Assembly (NCBI RefSeq): GCF_050948175.1
Contig: NW_027490480.1
Span: 124,001-188,000 of the forward strand
DNA from: Xylocopa sonorina
Lineage: Eukaryota > Arthropoda > Insecta > Hymenoptera > Apidae
Length of the DNA: 64,000 nucleotides
Direction of reading: 5' to 3'
Below the pieces are notes generated by a model that made no database searches, was not told where the DNA came from, and worked only from the letters and a program-made list of their open reading frames with translations. Below are positions 39,401 through 54,035 of this stretch, in pieces. Both the position numbers and the translations under genes were made by a program. Positions within the stretch are counted from its first letter, which is position 1. Each line of letters begins with the position of its first letter.

Positions 39401-42400
39401 CACTTCAAAAGAATGTAAATGCCACACTTCCATGCTAGGAAATAGCGTTTGCAGATGTCTACGTATCGCAGCAATAGAGATCCAATGCTTCCTAAAACGC
39501 GATATCGCATCACTCTTCTATGTTTCATGATAAGGTATAATATTCATTGCGAAGCGTCATGTATACCTCGTATTCACTTCACAAGAATGTAAATGCGACA
39601 CTTCCTTGCTAGGAAATATTGTTTGCAGATGTCTACGTATCATAGCAATAGAGTACTAATGCTTCTTAAAACGAGATGTCGTATTTCATTTCTATGTTTC
39701 GTAATAAGATATAATATTCATTGTGTAATGTTATGTATACCTCGTATTCACTTCAGAGGAATGTAAGTGCGAAATTTCCTTGCTAGAAAATAGAGTTTGC
39801 AGATGTCTACGTATATAGGCAGTAGAGTGCTAATGCTTCTCAAAACTCGATATAGCACCTCATTCCTATGTTTCATGATAAGATATAATATTCATTGCGA
39901 AGTGTCATGTATATCTCGTATTCACATCAAAAGAATGTAAATGCGACACTTCCATGCTAGGAAATAGCAGTTGCAGATGCCTACGTATCGCAGCAATAGA
40001 GTTCCAATGCTTCCTAAAACGCGATATCGCATCTCTCTTCTATGTTTCATGATAAGGTATAATATTCACTGCGAAGCGTCATGTATACCTCGTATTCACT
40101 TCAAATGAATGTAAATGCGACACTTCCATGCTAGGAAATAGCGTTTGCAGATGTCTACGTATCGTAGCAATAGAGCTCTAATGCTTCTCAAAACGCGATA
40201 TAGCACCTCATTCCTATGTTTCATGATAAGATATAATATTCATGGCGAAGTGTCATGTATACCTCGTATTCACTACAAAAGAACGTAAATAAGACACTTC
40301 CATGCTAGGAAATAGCGTGTGCAGATGTCTACGTATCGTAGCAATAGAGTTCTAATGCTTCTTAGAACGCGATATCGCATCTCACTTCTATGTTTCATGA
40401 TAAGATATAATATTCATTGCGAAGTGTCATGTATACCTCATATTCACTTCAAAAGAATGTAAATGCGACGCTTCCATGCTAGGAAATAGCGTTTTGCAGA
40501 TGTCTACGTATCGTAGCAATAGAGTTCTAATGCTTCTTAAAACGCGATATCGCATCTCACATCTATGTTTCATGATAAAATATAATATTCAATGCGAAGT
40601 GTCATGTATACCTCGTATTCACTTCAAAAGAACGTAAATAAGACACTTCCATGCTAGGAAATAGCGTTTGCAGATGTCTACGTATCGTAGCAATAGAGTT
40701 CTAATGCTTCTTAAAACGCGATATCGCATCTCACTGCTATGTTTCATGAGAAGATATAATATTCATTATGGAGTGTTATGTATACCTCGTACTCACTTCA
40801 AAAGAATGTAAATGCGAGCCTTCCATCCTAGGAAATAGCGTTTGCAGATGTCTACGTATCGTAGCAATAGAGTTCTAGTGCTTCTTAGAACGCGATATCG
40901 CATCTCACTTCCATGTTTCATGATAAGATATAATATTCATTGCGAAGTGTCATGTATATCTCGTATTCACATCAAAAGAATGTAAATGCGACACTTCCAT
41001 GCTAGGAAATAGCGTTTGCAGATGTCTACGTATCGCAGCAATAGAGTTCCAATGCTTCCTAAAACGCGATATCGCATCTCTCTTCTATGTTTCATGAGAA
41101 GGTATAATATTCATTGCGAAGCGTCATGTATACCTCGTATTCACTTCACAAGAATGTAAATGCGACACTTCCTTGCTAGGAAATATTGTTTGCAGATGTC
41201 TACGTATCATAGCAATAGAGTACTAATGCTTCTTAAAACGAGATGTCGTATTTCATTTCTATGTTTCGTAATAAGATATAATATTCATTGTGTAGTGTTA
41301 TGTATACCTCGTATTCACTTCAGAGGAATGTAAGTGCGAAATTTCCTTGCTAGAAAATAGAGTTTGCAGATGTCTACGTATATAGGCAATAGAGTGCTAA
41401 TGCTTCTCAAAACTCGATATAGCACCTCATTCCTATGTTTCATGATAAGATATAATATTCATTGCGAAGTGTCATGTATATCTCGTATTCACATCAAAAG
41501 AATGTAAATGCGACACTTCCATGCTAGGAAATAGCAGTTGCAGATGTCTACGTATCGCAGCAATAGAGTTCCAATGCTTCCTAAAACGCGATACCGCATC
41601 TCTCTTCTATGTTTCATGATAAGGTATAATATTCACTGCGAAGCGTCATGTATACCTCGTATTCACTTCAAATGAATGTAAATGCGACACTTCCATGCTA
41701 GGAAATAGCGTTTGCAGATGTCTACGTATCGTAGCAATAGAGCTCTAATGCTTCTCAAAACGCGATATAGCACCTCATTCCTATGTTTCATGATAAGATA
41801 TAATATTCATGGCGAAGTGTCATGTATACCTCGTATTCACTTCAAAAGAACGTAAATAAGACACTTCCATGCTAGGAAATAGCGTGTGCAGATGTCTACG
41901 TATCGCAGCAACAGAGTTCCAATGCTTCCTAAAACGCGATATCGCATCTCTCTTCTATGTTTCATGAGAAGATACAATATTCATTATGGAGTGTTATGTA
42001 TACCTCGTACTCACTTCAAATGAATGTAAATGCGATACTTCCATGCTAGGAAATAGCGTTTGCAGATGTCTACGTATCGCAGCAATAGAGATCCAATGCT
42101 TCCTAAAACGCGATATCGCATCACTCTCCTATGTTTCATGATAAGGTATAATATTCATTACGAAGTGTCATGTATACCTCGTATTCACTTCAAATGAATG
42201 TAAATGCGACACTTCCATGCTAGGAAATAGCGTTTGCAGATGTCTACGTATCGTAGAGTTCTAGTGCTTCTTAGAACGCGATATCGCATCTCACTTCTAT
42301 GTTTCATGATAAGATATAATATTCATTGCGAAGTGTCATGTATACCTCGTATTCACTTCAAAAGAATGTAAATGCGACACTTCCATGCTAGGAAGTGGCG

Positions 42401-43012
42401 TTTGCAGATGTCTACGTATCGTAGCAATAGGGTTCTAATGCTTCTTAAAATGCGATATCGCATCACAATTCTATGTTTCATGATAAGATATAATATTCAT
42501 TTGAAGTGTCATGTATACCTCGATTTCACTTCACAAGAATGTAAATGCGACTCTTCCTTGCAAGGAAATATTGTTTGCAGATGTCTACGTATCACAGCAA
42601 CAGAGTACTAATGCTTCTTAAAACGAGATGTCGTATTTCATTTCTATGTTTCGTAATAAGATATAATATTCATTGTGTAATGTTATGTATACCTCGTATT
42701 CACTTCAGTGGAATGTAAGTGCGAAATTTCCTTGCTAGGAAATAGAGTTTGCAGATGTCTACGTATATAGGCAATAGAGTTCTAATGCTTCTCAAAACTC
42801 GATATAGCACCTCATTCCTATGTTTCATGATAAGATATAATATTCATTGCGAAGTGTCATGTATATCTCGTATTCACATCAAAAGAATGTAAATGCGACA
42901 CTTCCATGCTAGGAAATAGCGTTTGCAGATGTTTACGTATCGCAGCAATAGAGTTCCAATGCTTCCTAAAACGCGATATCGCATCTCTCTTCTGCGTTTC
43001 ATGAGAAGGTAT
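36230..43012 (+). repeat. 39-monomer HOR (about 6.78 kb), copy 1
   Basis: This block is repeated directly downstream at an offset of 6779-6783 bp. Matched markers include TTCAGGGCGAAG (36413 and 43192), CGTAAACAAGAC, CTTCTTGGAACGCG, GATGCCTGCGTATC (37369 and 44148, 39106 and 45889) and a 168-bp monomer (42249). Inside, 37195-37800 and 38935-39540 form an internal duplication about 1.74 kb apart. Open frames at 37364, 38059, 38232 and 42372 are repeat-derived. Differences between copies are few single bases and 1-bp indels. Confidence 0.88.
42249..42416 (+). repeat. 168-bp short monomer with 6-bp deletion
   Basis: The start reads CGTAGAGTTC instead of CGTAGCAATAGAGTTC, a 6-bp loss between two TAG triplets. 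The same short monomer occurs near 49032, 58598 and 60505. The monomer after it (42417-42589) is 173 bp and carries ATTCATTTGAAG. The pair is a useful lineage tag for copies of the 6.78-kb unit. Confidence 0.88.
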
Positions 43013-46000
43013 AATATTCATTGCGAAGCGTCATGTATACCTCGTATTCACTTCAAATGAATGTAAATGCGACACTTCCATGCTAGGAAATAGCGTTTGC
43101 AGATGTCTACGTATCGTAGCAATAGAGCTCTAATGCTTCTCAAAACGCGATATAGCACCTCATTCCTATGTTTCATGATAAGATATAATATTCAGGGCGA
43201 AGTGTCATGTATACCTCGTATTCACTTCAAAAGAACGTAAACAAGACACTTCCATGCTAGGAAATAGCGTGTGCAGATGTCTACGTATCGTAGCAATAGA
43301 GTTCTAATGCTTCTTGGAACGCGATATCGCATCTCACTTCTATGTTTCATGATAAAATATAATATTCATTGCGAAGTGTCATGTATACCTCATATTCACT
43401 TCAAAAGAATGTAAATGCGACACTTCCATGCTAGGAAATAGCGTTTTGCAGATGTCTACGTATCGTAGCAATAGAGTTCTAATGCTTCTTAAAACGCGAT
43501 ATCGCATCTCACATCTATGTTTCATGATAAGATATAATATTCATTGCGAAGTGTCATGTATACCTCGTATTTACTTCAAAAGAACGTAAATAAGACACTT
43601 CCATGCTAGGAAATAGCGTTTGCAGATGTCTACGTATCGTAGCAATAGAGTTCTAATGCTTCCTAACGCGCGATATCGCATCTCACTGCTATGTTTCATG
43701 ATAAGGTATAAATATTCATTGCGAAGTGTCATGTTTACCTCGTATTCACTTCAAAAGAATGTAAATGCGACACTTCCATGCTAGGAAATAGCGTTTGCAG
43801 ATGTCTACGTATCGCAGCAATAGAGTTCCAAAGCTTCCTAAAACGCGATATCGCATATCTCTTCTATGTTTCACGATAAGGTATAATATTCATTGCGAAG
43901 TGTCATGTATACCTCGTATTCACTTCAAAAGAATGTAAATGCGACACTTCCATGCTAGGAAATAGCGTTTGCAGATGTCTACGTATCGCAGCAATAGAGA
44001 TCCAATGCTTCCTAAAACGCGATATCGCATTACTGTTCTATGTTTCATGATAAGGTATAATATTCATTTCGAAGTGTCACGTATACCTCGTATTCACTTC
44101 AAATGAATGTAAATGCGACACTTCCATGCTAGGAAATAGCGTTTGCAGATGCCTGCGTATCGTAGCAACAGAGTTCTAATGCTTCTTAAAACGAGATGTC
44201 GCAACTCATTCCTATGTTTCATGATAAGATATAATATTCATTGCGAAGTGTCATGTATACCTCGTATTCACTTCAAAAGAATGTAAATGCGACACTTCCA
44301 TGCTAGGAAATAGCGTTTGCAGATGTCTACGTATCGTAGCAATAGAGTTCTAATGCTTCTCAAAACGCGATATAGCACCTCATTCCTATGTTTCCTGATA
44401 AGATATAATATTCATTGCGAAGTGTCATGTATACCTCGTATTCACTTCAAAAGAATGTAAATGCCACACTTCCATGCTAGGAAATAGCGTTTGCAGATGT
44501 CTACGTATCGCAGCAATAGAGATCCAATGCTTCCTAAAACGCGATATCGCATCACTCTTCTATGTTTCATGATAAGGTATAATATTCATTACGAAGTGTC
44601 ATGTATACCACGTATTCACTTCAAATGAATGTAAATGCGACACTTCCATGCTAGGAAAATTGCGTTTGCAGATGTCTACGTATCGTAGCAATAGAGTTCT
44701 AATGCTTCCTAAAGCGCGATATCGAATCTCACTGCTATGTTTCATGATAAGGTATAATATTCATTGCGAAGCGTCATGTATACCTCGTATTCACTTCAAA
44801 TGAATGTAAATGCGACACTTCCATGCTAGGAAATAGCGTTTGCAGATGTCTACGTATCGTAGCAATAGAGTTCTAATGCTTCTTAAAACGCGATATCGCA
44901 TCTCACTGCTATGTTTCATGAGAAGATATAATATTCATTATGGAGTGTTATGTATTCCTCGTACTCACTTCAAAAGAACGTAAATGCGACCCTTCCATCC
45001 TAGGAAATAGCGTTTGCAGATGTCTACGTATCGTAGCAATAGAGTTCTAGTGCTTCTTAGAACGCGATATCGCATCTCACTTCTATGTTTCATGATAAGA
45101 TATAATATTCATTGCGAAGTGTCATGTATATCTCGTATTCACATCAAAAGAATGTAAATGCGACACTTCCATGCTAGGAAATAGCGTTTGCAGATGTCTA
45201 CGCATCGCAGCAATAGAGTTCCAATGCTTCCTAAAACGCGATATCGCATCACTCTTCTATGTTTCATGATATGGTATAATATTCATTACGAAGTGTCATG
45301 TATACCTCGTATTCACTTCAAATGAATGTAAATGCGACACTTCCATGCTAGGAAATAGCGTTTGCAGATGTCTGCGTATCGTAGCAATAGAGTTCTAATG
45401 CTTCTTAAAACGAGATGTCGCAACTCATTCCTATGTTTCATGATAAGATATAATATTCATTGCGAAGTGTCATGTATACCTCGTATTCACTTCAAAAGAA
45501 TGTAAATGCGACACTTCCATGCTAGGAAATAGCGTTTGCAGATGTCTACGTATCGTAGCAATAGAGTTCTAGTGCTTCTTAGAACGCGATATCGCATCTC
45601 ACTTCCATGTTTCATGATAAGATATAATATTCATTGCGAAGTGTCATGTATATCTCGTATTCACATCAAAAGAATGTAAATGCGACACTTCCATGCTAGG
45701 AAATAGCGTTTGCAGATGTCTACGTATCGCAGCAATAGAGATCCAATGCTTCCTAAAACGCGATATCGCATTACTGTTCTATGTTTCATGATAAGGTATA
45801 ATATTCATTTCGAAGTGTCACGTATACCTCGTATTCACTTCAAATGAATGTAAATGCGACACTTCCATGCTAGGAAATAGCGTTTGCAGATGCCTGCGTA
45901 TCGTAGCAACAGAGTTCTAATGCTTCTTAAAACGAGATGTCGCAACTCATTCCTATGTTTCATGATAAGATATAATATTCATTGCGAAGTGTCATGTATA

Positions 46001-49000
46001 CCTCGTATTCACTTCAAAAGAATGTAAATGCGACACTTCCATGCTAGGAAATAGCGTTTGCAGATGTCTACGTATCGTAGCAATAGAGTTCTAATGCTTC
46101 TCAAAACGCGATATAGCACCTCATTCCTATGTTTCCTGATAAGATATAATATTCATTGCGAAGTGTCATGTATACCTCGTATTCACTTCAAAAGAATGTA
46201 AATGCCACACTTCCATGCTAGGAAATAGCGTTTGCAGATGTCTACGTATCGCAGCAATAGAGATCCAATGCTTCCTAAAACGCGATATCGCATCACTCTT
46301 CTATGTTTCATGATAAGGTATAATATTCATTGCGAAGCGTCATGTATACCTCGTATTCACTTCACAAGAATGTAAATGCGACACTTCCTTGCTAGGAAAT
46401 ATTGTTTGCAGATGTCTACGTATCATAGCAATAGAGTACTAATGCTTCTTAAAACGAGATGTCGTATTTCATTTCTATGTTTCGTAATAAGATATAATAT
46501 TCATTGTGTAATGTTATGTATACCTCGTATTCACTTCAGAGGAATGTAAGTGCGAAATTTCCTTGCTAGAAAATAGAGTTTGCAGATGTCTACGTATATA
46601 GGCAGTAGAGTGCTAATGCTTCTCAAAACTCGATATAGCACCTCATTCCTATGTTTCATGATAAGATATAATATTCATTGCGAAGTGTCATGTATATCTC
46701 GTATTCACATCAAAAGAATGTAAATGCGACACTTCCATGCTAGGAAATAGCAGTTGCAGATGCCTACGTATCGCAGCAATAGAGTTCCAATGCTTCCTAA
46801 AACGCGATATCGCATCTCTCTTCTATGTTTCATGATAAGGTATAATATTCACTGCGAAGCGTCATGTATACCTCGTATTCACTTCAAATGAATGTAAATG
46901 CGACACTTCCATGCTAGGAAATAGCGTTTGCAGATGTCTACGTATCGTAGCAATAGAGCTCTAATGCTTCTCAAAACGCGATATAGCACCTCATTCCTAT
47001 GTTTCATGATAAGATATAATATTCATGGCGAAGTGTCATGTATACCTCGTATTCACTACAAAAGAACGTAAATAAGACACTTCCATGCTAGGAAATAGCG
47101 TGTGCAGATGTCTACGTATCGTAGCAATAGAGTTCTAATGCTTCTTAGAACGCGATATCGCATCTCACTTCTATGTTTCATGATAAGATATAATATTCAT
47201 TGCGAAGTGTCATGTATACCTCATATTCACTTCAAAAGAATGTAAATGCGACGCTTCCATGCTAGGAAATAGCGTTTTGCAGATGTCTACGTATCGTAGC
47301 AATAGAGTTCTAATGCTTCTTAAAACGCGATATCGCATCTCACATCTATGTTTCATGATAAAATATAATATTCAATGCGAAGTGTCATGTATACCTCGTA
47401 TTCACTTCAAAAGAACGTAAATAAGACACTTCCATGCTAGGAAATAGCGTTTGCAGATGTCTACGTATCGTAGCAATAGAGTTCTAATGCTTCTTAGAAC
47501 GCGATATCGCATCTCACTGCTATGTTTCATGAGAAGATATAATATTCATTATGGAGTGTTATGTATACCTCGTACTCACTTCAAAAGAATGTAAATGCGA
47601 GCCTTCCATCCTAGGAAATAGCGTTTGCAGATGTCTACGTATCGTAGCAATAGAGTTCTAGTGCTTCTTAGAACGCGATATCGCATCTCACTTCCATGTT
47701 TCATGATAAGATATAATATTCATTGCGAAGTGTCATGTATATCTCGTATTCACATCAAAAGAATGTAAATGCGACACTTCCATGCTAGGAAATAGCGTTT
47801 GCAGATGTCTACGTATCGCAGCAATAGAGTTCCAATGCTTCCTAAAACGCGATATCGCATCTCTCTTCTATGTTTCATGAGAAGGTATAATATTCATTGC
47901 GAAGCGTCATGTATACCTCGTATTCACTTCACAAGAATGTAAATGCGACACTTCCTTGCTAGGAAATATTGTTTGCAGATGTCTACGTATCATAGCAATA
48001 GAGTACTAATGCTTCTTAAAACGAGATGTCGTATTTCATTTCTATGTTTCGTAATAAGATATAATATTCATTGTGTAGTGTTATGTATACCTCGTATTCA
48101 CTTCAGAGGAATGTAAGTGCGAAATTTCCTTGCTAGAAAATAGAGTTTGCAGATGTCTACGTATATAGGCAATAGAGTGCTAATGCTTCTCAAAACTCGA
48201 TATAGCACCTCATTCCTATGTTTCATGATAAGATATAATATTCATTGCGAAGTGTCATGTATATCTCGTATTCACATCAAGAGAATGTAAATGCGACACT
48301 TCCATGCTAGGAAATAGCAGTTGCAGATGTCTACGTATCGCAGCAATAGAGTTCCAATGCTTCCTAAAACGCGATACCGCATCTCTCTTCTATGTTTCAT
48401 GATAAGGTATAATATTCACTGCGAAGCGTCATGTATACCTCGTATTCACTTCAAATGAATGTAAATGCGACACTTCCATGCTAGGAAATAGCGTTTGCAG
48501 ATGTCTACGTATCGTAGCAATAGAGCTCTAATGCTTCTCAAAACGCGATATAGCACCTCATTCCTATGTTTCATGATAAGATATAATATTCATGGCGAAG
48601 TGTCATGTATACCTCGTATTCACTTCAAAAGAACGTAAATAAGACACTTCCATGCTAGGAAATAGCGTGTGCAGATGTCTACGTATCGCAGCAACAGAGT
48701 TCCAATGCTTCCTAAAACGCGATATCGCATCTCTCTTCTATGTTTCATGAGAAGATACAATATTCATTATGGAGTGTTATGTATACCTCGTACTCACTTC
48801 AAATGAATGTAAATGCGATACTTCCATGCTAGGAAATAGCGTTTGCAGATGTCTACGTATCGCAGCAATAGAGATCCAATGCTTCCTAAAACGCGATATC
48901 GCATCACTCTCCTATGTTTCATGATAAGGTATAATATTCATTACGAAGTGTCATGTATACCTCGTATTCACTTCAAATGAATGTAAATGCGACACTTCCA

Positions 49001-49895
49001 TGCTAGGAAATAGCGTTTGCAGATGTCTACGTATCGTAGAGTTCTAGTGCTTCTTAGAACGCGATATCGCATCTCACTTCTATGTTTCATGATAAGATAT
49101 AATATTCATTGCGAAGTGTCATGTATACCTCGTATTCACTTCAAAAGAATGTAAATGCGACACTTCCATGCTAGGAAGTGGCGTTTGCAGATGTCTACGT
49201 ATCGTAGCAATAGGGTTCTAATGCTTCTTAAAATGCGATATCGCATCACAATTCTATGTTTCATGATAAGATATAATATTCATTTGAAGTGTCATGTATA
49301 CCTCGATTTCACTTCACAAGAATGTAAATGCGACTCTTCCTTGCAAGGAAATATTGTTTGCAGATGTCTACGTATCACAGCAACAGAGTACTAATGCTTC
49401 TTAAAACGAGATGTCGTATTTCATTTCTATGTTTCGTAATAAGATATAATATTCATTGTGTAATGTTATGTATACCTCGTATTCACTTCAGTGGAATGTA
49501 AGTGCGAAATTTCCTTGCTAGGAAATAGAGTTTGCAGATGTCTACGTATATAGGCAATAGAGTTCTAATGCTTCTCAAAACTCGATATAGCACCTCATTC
49601 CTATGTTTCATGATAAGATATAATATTCATTGCGAAGTGTCATGTATATCTCGTATTCACATCAAAAGAATGTAAATGCGACACTTCCATGCTAGGAAAT
49701 AGCGTTTGCAGATGTTTACGTATCGCAGCAATAGAGTTCCAATGCTTCCTAAAACGCGATATCGCATCTCTCTTCTGCGTTTCATGAGAAGGTATAATAT
49801 TCATTGCGAAGCGTCATGTATACCTCGTATTCACTTCAAATGAATGTAAATGCGACACTTCCATGCTAGGAAATAGCGTTTGCAGATGTCTACGT
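43013..49895 (+). repeat. 39-monomer HOR (about 6.78 kb), copy 2
   Basis: This is the second tandem copy, carrying the same markers in the same order, ending near 49895. There GCAGCAATAGAGATCC follows, where copy 1 continues with GTAGCAATAGAGCTC. The 168-bp monomer and the following 173-bp monomer are kept. A few private changes are visible, such as ATCAAGAGAATG near 48278 against ATCAAAAGAATG. Confidence 0.88.
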
Positions 49896-50371
49896 ATCGC
49901 AGCAATAGAGATCCAATGCTTCCTAAAACGCGATATCGCATCACTCTTCTATGATTCATGATAAGGTATAATATTCATTACGAAGTGTCATGTATACCTC
50001 GTATTCACTTCAAATGAATGTAAATGCGACACTTCCATGCTAGGAAATAGCGTTTGCAGATGTCTACGTATCGCAGCAATAGAGATACAATGCTTCCTAA
50101 AACGCGATATCGCATCACTCTTCTATGTTTCATGACAAGGTATAATATTCATAGCGAAGTGTCATGTATACCTCGTATTCACTTCAAATGAATGTAAATG
50201 CGACACTTCCATGCTAGGAAATAGCGTTTGCAGATGTCTACGTATCGTAGCAATAGAGTTCTAATGCTTCTTAAAACGCGATATCGCATCTCACTGCTAT
50301 GTTTCATGGTAGGATATAATATTCATTATGGAGTGATATGTATACCTCGTATTCACATCAAAAACATGTAA
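49896..50371 (+). repeat. D-D-E monomers joining the 6.78-kb and 7-monomer HORs
   Basis: This stretch has GAGATCC, GAGATACAATGC, TCATGACAAGG, TTCATAGCGAAG and TCATGGTAGGATA. The same series follows the third copy at about 59460-59915, so it belongs to the right flank of the 6.78-kb unit. Confidence 0.75.
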
Positions 50372-51589
50372 ATGCGACACTTCCATGCTAGGAAATAGCG
50401 TTTGCAGATGTCTACGTATCGCAGCAATAGAGTTCCAATGCTTCCTAAAACGCGATATCGCATCTCTCTTCTATGTTTCATGATAAGGTATAATATTCAT
50501 TGCGAAGCGTCATGTATACCTCGTACTCACTTCAAATGAATGTAAATGCGACACTTCCATGCTAGGAAATAGCGTTTGCAGATGTCTACGTATCGTAGCA
50601 ATAGAGTACTAATGCTTCTTAAAACGCGATATCGCATCTCACTGCTATGTTTCATTAGAAGATATAATATTCATTGCGAAGTGTCCTGTATATCTCGTAT
50701 TCACATCAAAAGAATGTAAATGCGACACTTCCATGCTAGGAAATAGCGTTTGCAGATGTCTACGTATCGCAGCAATAGAGTTCCAATGCTTCCTAAAACG
50801 CGATATCGCATATCTCTTCTATGTTTCACGATAAGGTATAATATTCATTGCGAAGTGTCATGTATACCTCGTATTCACTTCAAAAGAATGTAAATGCGAC
50901 ACTTCCATGCTAGGAAATAGCGTTTGCAGATGTCTACGTATCGCAGCAATAGAGATCCAATGCTTCCTAAAACGCGATATCGCATCTCTCTTCTATGTTT
51001 CATGAGAAGGTATAATATTCATTGCGAAGCGTCATGTATACCTCGTATTCACTTCACAAGAATGTAAATGCGACACTTCCTTGCTAGGAAATATTGTTTG
51101 CAGATGTCTACGTATCATAGCAATAGAGTACTAATGCTTCTTAAAACGAGATGTCGTATTTCATTTCTATGTTTCGTAATAAGATATAATATTCATTGTG
51201 TAATGTTATGTATACCTCGTATTCACTTCAGAGGAATGTAAGTGCGAAATTTCCTTGCTAGAAAATAGAGTTTGCAGATGTCTACGTATATAGGCAGTAG
51301 AGTGCTAATGCTTCTCAAAACTCGATATAGCACCTCATTCCTATGTTTCATGATAAGATATAATATTCATTGCGAAGTGTCATGTATATCTCGTATTCAC
51401 ATCAAAAGAATGTAAATGCGACACTTCCATGCTAGGAAATAGCAGTTGCAGATGTCTACGTATCGCAGCAATAGAGTTCCAATGCTTCCTAAAGCGCGAT
51501 ATCGCATCTCTCTTCTATGTTTCATGATAAGGTATAATATTCATTGCGAAGCGTCATGTATACCTCGTATTCACTTCAAATGAATGTAA
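50372..51589 (+). repeat. 7-monomer HOR (1218 bp), copy 1
   Basis: The marker GTCCTGTATATCTCG occurs at 50683 and 51901, exactly 1218 bp apart. Both copies share TTTCATTAGAAG, CATATCTCTTC, TTTCACGATAAGG and a B-C-D cassette with GGCAGTAGAGTGC. The unit is D, E-like, D, D, B, C and D. Confidence 0.88.
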
Positions 51590-52828
51590 ATGCGACACTT
51601 CCATGCTAGGAAATAGCGTTTGCAGATGTCTACGTATCGCAGCAATAGAGTTCCAATGCTTCCTAAAACGCGATATCGCATCTCTCTTCTATGTTTCATG
51701 ATAAGGTATAATATTCATTGCGAAGCGTCATGTATACCTCGTACTCACTTCAAATGAATGTAAATGCGACACTTCCATGCTAGGAAATAGCGTTTGCAGA
51801 TGTCTACGTATCGTAGCAATAGAGTACTAATGCTTCTTAAAACGCGATATCGCATCTCACTGCTATGTTTCATTAGAAGATATAATATTCATTGCGAAGT
51901 GTCCTGTATATCTCGTATTCACATCAAAAGAATGTAAATGCGACACTTCCATGCTAGGAAATAGCGTTTGCAGATGTCTACGTATCGCAGCAATAGAGTT
52001 CCAATGCTTCCTAAAACGCGATATCGCATATCTCTTCTATGTTTCACGATAAGGTATAATATTCATTGCGAAGTGTCATGTATACCTCGTATTCACTTCA
52101 AAAGAATGTAAATGCGACACTTCCATGCTAGGAAATAGCGTTTGCAGATGTCTACGTATCGCAGCAATAGAGATCCAATGCTTCCTAAAACGCGATATCG
52201 CATCTCTCTTCTATGTTTCATGAGAAGGTATAATATTCATTGCGAAGCGTCATGTATACCTCGTATTCACTTCACAAGAATGTAAATGCGACACTTCCTT
52301 GCTAGGAAATATTGTTTGCAGATGTCTACGTATCATAGCAATAGAGTACTAATGCTTCTTAAAACGAGATGTCGTATTTCATTTCTATGTTTCGTAATAA
52401 GATATAATATTCATTGTGTAATGTTATGTATACCTCGTATTCACTTCAGAGGAATGTAAGTGCGAAATTTCCTTGCTAGAAAATAGAGTTTGCAGATGTC
52501 TACGTATATAGGCAGTAGAGTGCTAATGCTTCTCAAAACTCGATATAGCACCTCATTCCTATGTTTCATGATAAGATATAATATTCATTGCGAAGTGTCA
52601 TGTATATCTCGTATTCACATCAAAAGAATGTAAATGCGACACTTCCATGCTAGGAAATAGCAGTTGCAGATGTCTACGTATCGCAGCAATAGAGTTCCAA
52701 TGCTTCCTAAAGCGCGATATCGCATCTCTCTCCTATGTTTCATGATAAGGTATAATATTCATTGCGAAGCGTCATGTATACCTCGTATTCACTTCAAATG
52801 AATGTAAATGCGACACTTCCATGCTAGG
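51590..52828 (+). repeat. 7-monomer HOR (1218 bp), copy 2
   Basis: This second copy is nearly identical to the first. One visible difference is TCTCTCCTATG near 52730 against TCTCTTCTATG. It ends where class E and A monomers matching 35289 onward begin. Confidence 0.87.
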
Positions 52829-54035
52829 ATATAGCGTTTGCAGATGTCTACGTATCGTAGCAATAGAGTTCTAATGCTTCTTAAAACGCGATATCGCATC
52901 TCACTGCTATGTTTCATGAGAAGATATAATATTCATTATGGAGTGTTATGTATACCTCGTACTCACTTCAAAAGGAAGTAAATGCGACCCTTCCATCCTA
53001 GGAAATAGCGTTTGCAGATGTCTACGTATCGTAGCAATAGAGTTCTAGTGCTTCTTAGAACGCGATATCGCATCTCACTTCCATGTTTCATGATAAGATA
53101 TAATATTCATTGCGAAGTGTCATGTATATCTCGTATTCACATCAAAAGAATGTAAATGCGACACTTCCATGCTAGGAAATAGCGTTTGCAGATGTCTACG
53201 TATCGCAGCAATAGAGTTCCAATGCTTCCTAAAACGCGATATCGCATCTCTCTTCTATGTTTCATGAGAAGGTATAATATTCATTGCGAAGCGTCATGTA
53301 TACCTCGTATTCACTTCACAAGAATGTAAATGCGACACTTCCTTGCTAGGAAATATTGTTTGCAGATGTCTACGTATCATAGCAATAGAGTACTAATGCT
53401 TCTTAAAACGAGATGTCGTATTTCATTTCTATGTTTCGTAATAAGATATAATATTCATTGTGTAATGTTATGTATACCTCGTATTCACTTCAGAGGAATG
53501 TAAGTGCGAAATTTCCTTGCTAGAAAATAGAGTTTGCAGATGTCTACGTATATAGGCAGTAGAGTGCTAATGCTTCTCAAAACTCGATATAGCACCTCAT
53601 TCCTATGTTTCATGATAAGATATAATATTCATTGCGAAGTGTCATGTATATCTCGTATTCACATCAAAAGAATGTAAATGCGACACTTCCATGCTAGGAA
53701 ATAGCAGTTGCAGATGTCTACGTATCGCAGCAATAGAGTTCCAATGCTTCCTAAAGCGCGATATCGCATCTCTCTTCTATGTTTCATGATAAGGTATAAT
53801 ATTCATTGCGAAGCGTCATGTATACCTCGTATTCACTTCAAATGAATGTAAATGCGACACTTCCATGCTAGGAAATAGCGTTTGCAGATGTCTACGTATC
53901 GTAGCAATAGAGCTCTAATGCTTCTCAAAACGCGATATAGCACCTCATTCCTATGTTTCATGATAAGATATAATATTCAGGGCGAAGTGTCATGTATACC
54001 TCGTATTCACTTCAAAAGAACGTAAATAAGACACT
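52150..54035 (+). repeat. Distant copy of 34590-36470
   Basis: The order D, B, C, D, E, A, D, B, C, D and C-like with TTCAGGGCGAAG matches 34590-36470 at an offset of about 17.56 kb. It includes the rare AAAAGGAAGTAAATG (35404 and 52968). It overlaps the end of the 7-monomer HOR because the B-C-D cassette is shared. Confidence 0.8.
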
